From [Clostridium] innocuum (GTDB taxonomy: Bacteria > Bacillota_I > Bacilli_A > Erysipelotrichales > Erysipelotrichaceae), in NCBI GenBank assembly GCA_012317185.1, contig CP048838.1, forward strand, positions 3,844,001-3,908,000: a stretch of DNA of 64,000 bases. Direction: 5' to 3'. Under the pieces are notes generated by a model that was not told the origin of the DNA, made no database searches, and saw only the letters and a program-made list of their open reading frames with translations. The position numbers and the translations under genes were made by a program. Positions 58,547-64,000 of the stretch are shown piece by piece (within the stretch, counting starts at the first letter, position 1; each line of letters opens with the position of its first letter).

Positions 58547-59434
58547 TTACATCTCTCCTTCCTGCACATAGTACTGCAGCATTTCCCGAATTTCAGCCAA
58601 TACAGCCTCATTCGGCATAATGATTGGTTTTCTGCATTCTCCAGCCGCTATTCCAGCCATATTCATAGTAGCCTTTAATACCGACGGTATACTCCCCAGC
58701 TTCAACACCTTACGCAAAGGCTCGATCTTTTCCTGCATCATCTGCGCCTCTGCCAGCTTTCCTTGTTCAAAATATCTAATGATAGCCACATCAATATCGG
58801 TTAGCAGATTACTGGTAGCCGCCACTGCCCCCTGTGCCCCCAGCTTCAATGCCTTTAGTATCAGGGAATCACTCCCACTGAGGACGGCAAATTCCATCTC
58901 CCTTGTAAGCTCTATATACTGTTTAATCTGTTCGATATTACCACTGCTGTCCTTAATTCCGACAATATTATCATGACAGGCAAGTGCTGCTGCGGTTTGC
59001 GGTTCGATATTGTTTCCTGTATTTTTAGGAATATTATAAAGTATAATCGGTATGTTAACAGCATCTGCGACCGCTTCATAATGCTGTAATAGCTCCTGCT
59101 GGCTCAGCGGTACAAGAAACGGTGTAATTACACTGAGTGCAGTAATACCCGTCTGTTGCAAAGCCTGCGATAGCTCGATAACCTCCTGTGTGGAATTGCC
59201 GCCGCTTCCTGCATACACAGGAACTCTGCAATCAGCATATTCTACCACCATTGCGGCTAGCTTTACTTTCTCTTCTCTGCTTAAAACATGAAATTCACCG
59301 TTTGTTCCCAATATAAATATTCCATTAACCCCCTTTTGAATGAGACGTTCCACCAGCCCGCGTACCGCTTCCTCATCAATACTGCCATTTCTCATCGGTG
59401 TGACCATTGCAGTTATCAATCCTTTAACTGTCAT
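58547..59434 (-). CDS. Dihydrodipicolinate synthase superfamily aldolase
   Basis: A 295-residue (beta/alpha)8 lyase of the DapA/NanA superfamily. Tyr133 (LYNIPKNTG), Schiff-base Lys161 (GIKDSSG) and the GTNGE loop (43-47) are present. In true DapA an Arg follows the Tyr (YNVPSRTG) and binds aspartate semialdehyde; here KNTG replaces it, so lysine synthesis is unlikely. A sialic-acid-like, keto-deoxy-sugar acid or 4-hydroxy-2-oxo acid lyase is more likely. It overlaps the SIS gene by 4 nt (ATGA). With the KDPG-type enzyme, the operon has two pyruvate-forming aldolases. Confidence 0.88.
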   Translation of the reverse strand: MTVKGLITAMVTPMRNGSIDEEAVRGLVERLIQKGVNGIFILGTNGEFHVLSREEKVKLAAMVVEYADCRVPVYAGSGGNSTQEVIELSQALQQTGITALSVITPFLVPLSQQELLQHYEAVADAVNIPIILYNIPKNTGNNIEPQTAAALACHDNIVGIKDSSGNIEQIKQYIELTREMEFAVLSGSDSLILKALKLGAQGAVAATSNLLTDIDVAIIRYFEQGKLAEAQMMQEKIEPLRKVLKLGSIPSVLKATMNMAGIAAGECRKPIIMPNEAVLAEIREMLQYYVQEGEM

Positions 59435-60042
59435 TGCTGTTCCTCCCTTCGTGTGCGTTCACCAAGACTTCCTCCCGGATGCCATTTTAAATAATCCTTT
59501 CCGGTGATATTTTTACGATATTGCAGCAGAACGCTGAGACTCTGCAGCACAAGCAGCTCTACCAAAATACTGGCTCTCGGCGGTTTATTAAGACGATCGC
59601 CTTCCTGCTCCACATGAGCATACAGCTGTGCATCACTGTTTGCATACAGCCAGGAATCAGTATTTCCACAGACTGCAATGATTACGGCACGATTTTGCTT
59701 CAGCGTCGTTACCGTCTGCTTCAGTTCCGCAGTATTCCCGGAATTGCTGATGACGATGACCACATCCTGCTCGGCCACCTGACCGGCACTTCCATGAACC
59801 GCCTCTGTCCCATCCAGAAAATAAGCCGGTGTGCCGGTTGACGAGAGCAGAGATGCAGCATAGCCTGCAAGATGCGCAGGCTTTCCGATTCCCGTCACAT
59901 GAATACGACAGCCTTTCTGTTCCGCTTCCTGAATGAGATTTCCAGCCATTTCCAGCTGCTTCATATCATATGCTTTCACCGCCTCGTGCAGTTGCGCCTC
60001 CGCAAGCCGCATAAAGCTTTGTATTTCTTTTATATGCTCCAT
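59431..60042 (-). CDS. SIS-domain sugar-phosphate isomerase, KdsD/GutQ-like
   Basis: A 203-residue single SIS domain: GIGKPAHLAGYAASLLSSTGTPAYFL at the N-terminal phosphate site, ISNSGNTAELKQT, and the C-terminal WHPGGSLG that marks KdsD/KpsF/GutQ arabinose-5-phosphate isomerases. The CBS pair of those enzymes is absent, as in GutQ-like short forms. Expected to interconvert a ketose and aldose phosphate made by the PTS. SD AAGGAGG is 5 nt before ATG 60042. It follows YitT by 12 nt. Confidence 0.85.
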   Translation of the reverse strand: MEHIKEIQSFMRLAEAQLHEAVKAYDMKQLEMAGNLIQEAEQKGCRIHVTGIGKPAHLAGYAASLLSSTGTPAYFLDGTEAVHGSAGQVAEQDVVIVISNSGNTAELKQTVTTLKQNRAVIIAVCGNTDSWLYANSDAQLYAHVEQEGDRLNKPPRASILVELLVLQSLSVLLQYRKNITGKDYLKWHPGGSLGERTRREEQQ

Positions 60043-60054
60043 ACTTCCTCCTTT

Positions 60055-60924
60055 TTATACAATCTGTTTCCGAAAGTTTCCATATACCTGAATTTGTGAG
60101 CTGACGATTACAAACGCTTCCGGATCTGTTGTCTGAATCAGCTTCACCATATTCTGCATCTGATCCCTTGTCACGACACTGAGAAGGATTTCCTTCTCGG
60201 CCTTTGTATATGCACCAAAGCCGTTCCAGCAGGTGATTCCGCGCTCACTGTAAGCAAGCAGACGCTGACGCAAAAGAGCACTGTTCTCTGTAAAAATCAT
60301 CAGCTCAACCTCAATATTTCTTTTATGGATACGATCCACGGCAAACGACAGCAGTGTAGAGTGGATCATAGAATACACAGCTGTTTGGAAATCATAAAAT
60401 AGTAAACAGAGCAGATAGACGGAGGTATTCACCAACATATAAATACTGCCAACGCTTCCCTTGTTGCTCTGGGAAAGATAAATACCAATCACGTCAATGC
60501 CTCCTCCGCTTCCCTTTCCATTAAAGGTCATCACTGTACCAATCGCACATAAGACAGAGCCCACAATGACAGCAACCAGCGGATCCTGCAGGAGCAGCTC
60601 ACGCTGCACAGGTATCAAAGATAGCATCAGGCTCTGCACAGCAATCGTCAGCAGCGTCATTACGGCAAAGCGCCTGGATACATAATGAAAGGCAAACAAA
60701 AAAATGAGAATATTTAAAAGAAAATTGATGATACCGGCAATATCAAAGGGAAACTGCATACCGCTGCATACCGTTATGAAATCTCTGAGCAGCTGAGCAA
60801 TCCCCATGAAACCCGCACTATACACCTGTACAGGTATCAAAAATATATTCAACGATATTGCAAACAATACTGAACCCAGCAAAACCTGCAGGATATCCTT
60901 AACAGTTTCCTTCGTCATGTACAT
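60055..60924 (-). CDS. YitT family membrane protein (YitT + DUF2179)
   Basis: A 289-residue membrane protein: five or six hydrophobic helices (about 10-200) with NIFLIPVQVYSAGFMGIAQLLRD and GKGSGGGIDVIGIYLS, then the cytosolic DUF2179 domain (about 220-289; GFGAYTKAEKEILLSVVTR). Family function is unsettled; some members are linked to export or uptake of small solutes. Start: ATG 60924 or 60918 (both weak SD); it overlaps the end of alr by 20-26 nt, so it is coupled. Being inside a catabolic PTS operon, it may move a product or D-amino acid. Confidence 0.82.
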   Translation of the reverse strand: MYMTKETVKDILQVLLGSVLFAISLNIFLIPVQVYSAGFMGIAQLLRDFITVCSGMQFPFDIAGIINFLLNILIFLFAFHYVSRRFAVMTLLTIAVQSLMLSLIPVQRELLLQDPLVAVIVGSVLCAIGTVMTFNGKGSGGGIDVIGIYLSQSNKGSVGSIYMLVNTSVYLLCLLFYDFQTAVYSMIHSTLLSFAVDRIHKRNIEVELMIFTENSALLRQRLLAYSERGITCWNGFGAYTKAEKEILLSVVTRDQMQNMVKLIQTTDPEAFVIVSSQIQVYGNFRKQIV

Positions 60925-62062
60925 AAACCCGTTGAACGCGTTTCCCCATTCCACAGGTAACCTCCACCGCCGTTCCACCGGTTTCCCGTCCAAGCAAATT
61001 GGCACTGATGCGCTGTGTTCCCTCACTGCCCAACACTGTAATGGTATCATTCACCCTAACATCTGGGATATCAGTGATATCGACCATCATAACATCCATA
61101 CAAATTTTACCAAGAATACGTGTGCGTTTACCGTGTACTAATACATACACCTGATCCGAAGCATACAGACACCGGGAATATCCGTCCGCAAAGCCCAGTG
61201 ATACAACAGCAATGCGCATTGGCTGTGGGGTGATAAAGGTTCTGCCATAGCCGATGCCTTCTCCCTGCTTTACATCACGTATTGCATAGATGCGTGCTTT
61301 CCAGTTGACAATCGGTTCCAGCTTCAGATATTCGATATCCGCATCCGATCCCAGTCCATACAGATACAGTCCCACCCGCACCATATCCAGATGCATTTCC
61401 GGATTGGTGAGCGTTGCCTTGGAATTGCAGCAGTGACGAATACCGGGATCTATATGATCTTCTTCAAGACGATGCAACATATCACAGAACAGCTGATACT
61501 GCCGAGCAAGAAAGGCTTCATCCTGCAATGCTTTACTGCCGGCAGTTGAAAAATGTGTGTAAATGCCGGTAATCTGTAGCTGTGGCAGTTCATATAATGT
61601 CCGCACTTCTTTGTAGGCCTCTGTAATACGCTCCTCCTCGCATGCGATCCCCAAGCGATGAAAGCCGGTATCCAGCTTGATATGCATAGACAGGCGAAGC
61701 TTTTTCTGTTCACACAGCTCTGCAATATGCAGAGCATATGAATAGGATAGAGCACTGCAGGTGATATTCTTCTGTGCTGCCTCCTCTATATTGCTGTCAT
61801 CAAGAAAGCCGAATACCAGAATGGGAGTTGTGATGCCCTGATCACGCAGCTCTCTGGCCTCATAAAAGGATGCTACCGCAAACCAGTCACTCATATCCTC
61901 GATTGCTTTTGCGATACGGACTGCCCCGTGTCCATAGCCATCAGCCTTCAGCACAGCTAACAGCTTGGTATCCTTTGAAAGCAGAGCTCTTACTTTTCTT
62001 GTATTTTCTTTCAGCTGTTGCAGATTCACCTCTGCATAGGTGCGATAAGGTAATACCTTCAT
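60899..62062 (-). CDS. alr: Alanine racemase
   Basis: A 387-residue PLP racemase. Lys39 (VLKADGYGHGA) binds PLP; the second-face residues are seen in GEGIGYGRTF and the Tyr/Cys region GKICMDVMMVDI. Interconverts L- and D-alanine. Start: ATG 62062 gives the normal N-terminus (YRTYAEVNL), but no SD precedes it; instead a 13-codon ORF with SD ends on its ATG (ATGA). An ATG at 62149 would add 29 unrelated residues and also lacks an SD. Within this operon its role is probably catabolic or regulatory rather than only wall synthesis, with dat encoded opposite. YitT overlaps its 3' end. Confidence 0.9.
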   Translation of the reverse strand: MKVLPYRTYAEVNLQQLKENTRKVRALLSKDTKLLAVLKADGYGHGAVRIAKAIEDMSDWFAVASFYEARELRDQGITTPILVFGFLDDSNIEEAAQKNITCSALSYSYALHIAELCEQKKLRLSMHIKLDTGFHRLGIACEEERITEAYKEVRTLYELPQLQITGIYTHFSTAGSKALQDEAFLARQYQLFCDMLHRLEEDHIDPGIRHCCNSKATLTNPEMHLDMVRVGLYLYGLGSDADIEYLKLEPIVNWKARIYAIRDVKQGEGIGYGRTFITPQPMRIAVVSLGFADGYSRCLYASDQVYVLVHGKRTRILGKICMDVMMVDITDIPDVRVNDTITVLGSEGTQRISANLLGRETGGTAVEVTCGMGKRVQRVYVHDEGNC

Positions 62063-62100
62063 ATATTGTTCACGTATGAAGCATGTAAGATACGCCTCAT
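62059..62100 (-). CDS. Possible 13-residue leader peptide coupled to alr
   Basis: ATG 62100 follows AAAGGAG at 4 nt and opens MRRILHASYVNNI, ending in TGA at 62059 that overlaps the alr start codon (ATGA). The alr ATG has no SD of its own, so ribosomes ending this leader could restart on alr. There is no run of identical codons suggesting attenuation. Conservation would be needed to prove it. Confidence 0.45.
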   Translation of the reverse strand: MRRILHASYVNNI

Positions 62101-62163
62101 ACCTCTCCTTTCCTTCGCCTTTTTGAAAAAATGGATCAATGCTGTGCATAGACCCAAATTACA

Positions 62164-63006
62164 TTAGAATATTCCAATCAGTACACCGAGCGCACATACA
62201 GCAGCCAGAATCAGTATGATTTTTACTGCGGATACCTTTTTGTTAAGAAGATATACAGAGAGCAGAACCATACTCAATGGCAGTATGTTTTTTAATATCA
62301 CATCCAGCACATCCGCCTGCAAGGCAATCTTGCTTCCCTTCCCCAGAACAAATTCAAGCGGTGAGCTCAGCGTAACATAGCTGGCAGCCAGTGCCCCAAG
62401 TGTAATTCCACCCAATGTGGAGGTCATAGTTGTAATCCAGTTCAGCTTACCAATGGAGAAAATTTCCTGAATACCTTCTTTTCCTGTATGATAAGATTTC
62501 TTAAGGAGCCAGATGGCAAACGGCCAAACGATCGCTACCAGAATACCCTCTAAAAGGAAAGGCGCAATCAGATTACCTGTCTGACCAATACTGATACAAA
62601 AGGCAGTAACGATTGGCGCAATGGTACCGGCACGAACGGAATCTCCCAAGCCTGCCAGCGGTCCCATCAGACCTGTTTTTAAAGAATTGATTGCTTCATC
62701 GCTGATAGGTGCTCCATTGGCACGCTCCTCCTCCAGCGCCAGTGTAATACCGTGAATCGCAAGACCGCAATAAGGCTCAGAGTTATAAAATTGCATATGC
62801 CGCTTACAGGCAGCTGTCAGCTCTTCCGGATTATCCCCATACAGCTTCACCAGCACCGGAGATATGGCATAGAAGAAACCGGGAGCCTGCAGCCGCTCAT
62901 AGCTGACACTCGCTTCCTGAAAAAACACCCATCTCCACCAGACCTTCATGAGGTCTTTATTGGTAATTCTCTTTTCCTGTTTTACTTCATTCCTTATTTC
63001 TTCCAT
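62164..63006 (-). CDS. PTS mannose/fructose/sorbose family EIID
   Basis: A 280-residue EIID: N-terminal soluble part with EKRITNKDLMKVWWRW, then FYNSEPYCGLAIHGITLALEE and GPLAGLGDSVRAGTIAPI, the family's LMGPLAGxGD signature, followed by C-terminal helices. With EIIC it forms the membrane channel through which the sugar is taken up and phosphorylated. SD AGGTGA, 2 nt gap after EIIC. The substrate cannot be read from sequence. Confidence 0.93.
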   Translation of the reverse strand: MEEIRNEVKQEKRITNKDLMKVWWRWVFFQEASVSYERLQAPGFFYAISPVLVKLYGDNPEELTAACKRHMQFYNSEPYCGLAIHGITLALEEERANGAPISDEAINSLKTGLMGPLAGLGDSVRAGTIAPIVTAFCISIGQTGNLIAPFLLEGILVAIVWPFAIWLLKKSYHTGKEGIQEIFSIGKLNWITTMTSTLGGITLGALAASYVTLSSPLEFVLGKGSKIALQADVLDVILKNILPLSMVLLSVYLLNKKVSAVKIILILAAVCALGVLIGIF

Positions 63007-63008
63007 GA

Positions 63009-63770
63009 TTATTCACCTGTCCTTTTTGAAGATAGATCCGTATAGAAATAGGCAATGATGATTGCAAACAATGCTACAACGATCATTGAGAATCCCTGAT
63101 AGGTCACCATCAGGAAACCCAGCAGAAAGAATAGAATAACCGATTTCTTGGACATCAGCATACGCAATGTCATCCCGATACCAACAGCAGGCAGCACACC
63201 CCCGATGACCTCCAGCATATGAAGTGGCATACCGGATAGTGAATCAATTGCGGTTTTTGCAACATCTGCACCAAAGTATACGACCAGTGCCACCGGAATG
63301 GTCATCAAAAACGCAGTCGTAATCTGTGGCGGCCATACATGCAGAAAGTTCATCCGTTTCACATCACCGGTTTCTGCTGCCTTATCCATCATGTGAACAA
63401 AGATACAGTTTTTCGTCATGTGTACCGTCCAAAGCAGATTTCCCAAAAGACCTATCGGTACCGCCATGGATACTGCAACCTCCGGAGAAGCACCACTGGC
63501 AAGAGCCAGAGCTGTGCCCACGATACCTGCAAGCGCAGAGTCAGTCGGCATCGTACTGCCGACCATGATCACGCCGATAAACGGAAGATTGATAGCAGAA
63601 CCGATGATCAAGCCCTGCACAGGATCCCCCATAATCAAACCGACAATCGCCCCGTTTACCAGCGGCTGACGGACATAATTCCCCATGAATGCTGTCAGCC
63701 ATGGCGTACCACTCTGACACAGGAAGTATAAAAACCCAATCAGAATCGCCTGAATTACATTTATATGCAT
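63009..63770 (-). CDS. PTS mannose/fructose/sorbose family EIIC
   Basis: A 253-residue integral membrane EIIC of the sorbose/mannose class: about seven helices, with GLIMGDPVQGLIIGSAINLPFIG, ASGASPEVAVSMAVPIGLLG and GGVLPAVGIGMTLRML. Transports the substrate with EIID and EIIB. SD AAGGAA lies 5 nt before ATG 63770. It follows EIIB after a 71-nt gap containing a hairpin. Confidence 0.93.
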   Translation of the reverse strand: MHINVIQAILIGFLYFLCQSGTPWLTAFMGNYVRQPLVNGAIVGLIMGDPVQGLIIGSAINLPFIGVIMVGSTMPTDSALAGIVGTALALASGASPEVAVSMAVPIGLLGNLLWTVHMTKNCIFVHMMDKAAETGDVKRMNFLHVWPPQITTAFLMTIPVALVVYFGADVAKTAIDSLSGMPLHMLEVIGGVLPAVGIGMTLRMLMSKKSVILFFLLGFLMVTYQGFSMIVVALFAIIIAYFYTDLSSKRTGE

Positions 63771-63782
63771 ACGTATTCCTTA

Positions 63783-63810
63783 CGGCTGTTAGCTATACAG
63801 TATACAGCCG
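63783..63810 (-). promoter_or_regulatory. Intercistronic hairpin between EIIB and EIIC
   Basis: CGGCTGT (63783-63789) and ACAGCCG (63804-63810) form a 7-bp stem with a TATA-rich loop. No U-tract follows on the minus strand, so it is more likely an mRNA processing or stability element than a terminator. Confidence 0.45.
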
Positions 63811-63841
63811 TTTCTCCTTTCGTTTCAAATAATTTATTGTA

Positions 63842-64000
63842 TTAAAGATATTTCCCTAAATCCTCAGCCTTTTCCGTAGGAACGACCTGTACCTTCATCA
63901 TCAGCTCCATCTTTCGAAGCTCTCGAAAAACCTCACGTTCCTCATCAGAAGCGGCAATATTTTTATAAAGCTTGCTTCTTCCGGCTTTCATCCCCATACC
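63842..64000 (-). CDS. PTS mannose-family EIIB, C-terminal part (runs off the window)
   Basis: The last 52 residues of an EIIB(Man/Sor) protein: GMKAGRSKLYKNIAASDEE, FRELRKMEL, and MKVQVVPTE near the end, the usual EIIB tail with LYxNI and VQxVP. The phospho-accepting His lies beyond the window edge. First visible gene of the PTS operon; EIIA and perhaps more genes should lie further right. Confidence 0.8.
   Translation of the reverse strand, partial: GMGMKAGRSKLYKNIAASDEEREVFRELRKMELMMKVQVVPTEKAEDLGKYL

Noticed and set aside
1..64000. tRNA or rRNA genes, insertion sequences, prophage, CRISPR arrays
   Set aside because: None could be recognised; no transposase, integrase, terminal inverted repeats or regularly spaced direct repeats were seen. 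The collagen triplets are coding repeats.

Overview
The window reads as chromosome of a low-to-moderate GC, SD-using Bacillota. The gene types (a no-signal-peptide collagen-like protein of the spore-surface type, LevR-like PTS regulator, mannose-family PTS, heterodimeric ABC exporters, BceB-like permease, a JetABC condensin set) fit Erysipelotrichia, for example the Clostridium innocuum group. That placement is inference; no rRNA or tRNA gene is present to test it. I see no prophage, insertion sequence, CRISPR array or replication origin.

Layout. 0-5.4 kb: an S24/LexA-type repressor behind a self-operator-like palindrome, a RibD/DHFR-like reductase, glycerol dehydrogenase, and a UvrA-like double ABC ATPase behind a promoter with a 19-bp spacer of the MerR-activated kind. 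5.5-10.5 kb: a collagen-like protein of about 130 Gly-X-Y triplets, two small conserved proteins, and a yhhQ-tgt queuine or preQ1 salvage operon that appears to be transcribed leaderless. 10.8-16 kb: ogt, an AraC-GyrI regulator, a C45-type Ntn-hydrolase, rplM-rpsI with an L13-leader-like 5' UTR, and a DegV protein. 16-20.3 kb: marR plus a heterodimeric ABC exporter. 20.3-27 kb: a gene graveyard, an orphan BceB-like permease, and small stress or wall genes including one gene broken by a single in-frame amber codon.

27.3-32.7 kb: jetA-jetB-jetC, a Wadjet/MksFEB-type SMC operon with intact ATPase motifs but no jetD nuclease. 33-39 kb: a MacB/FtsX-type ABC transporter with a large extracytoplasmic coiled coil, divergent from a padR-HAAS-pentapeptide operon. 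39-49 kb: a GGDEF-PAS-GGDEF-EAL protein, a MecA_N-type PBP, glyoxalase, a sortase-type surface protein next to a decayed relative, a DUF2156-Eis acyltransferase fusion and a nucleoside deoxyribosyltransferase. 50-54 kb: a pRiA4b ORF-3 family protein and a degV-araC pair.

54-64 kb: dat and a LevR-like regulator face an operon that runs off the right edge: PTS EIIB-EIIC-EIID, a 13-codon leader ORF, alanine racemase, YitT, a SIS isomerase, a DHDPS-superfamily aldolase and a KDPG-type aldolase. Together these look like uptake and phosphorylation of a sugar or amino sugar followed by isomerisation and aldol cleavage, with D-amino-acid enzymes attached. I do not recognise this combination as a described pathway.

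The two best candidates for something undescribed are the JetD-less JetABC operon and this PTS/aldolase/D-amino-acid cluster.
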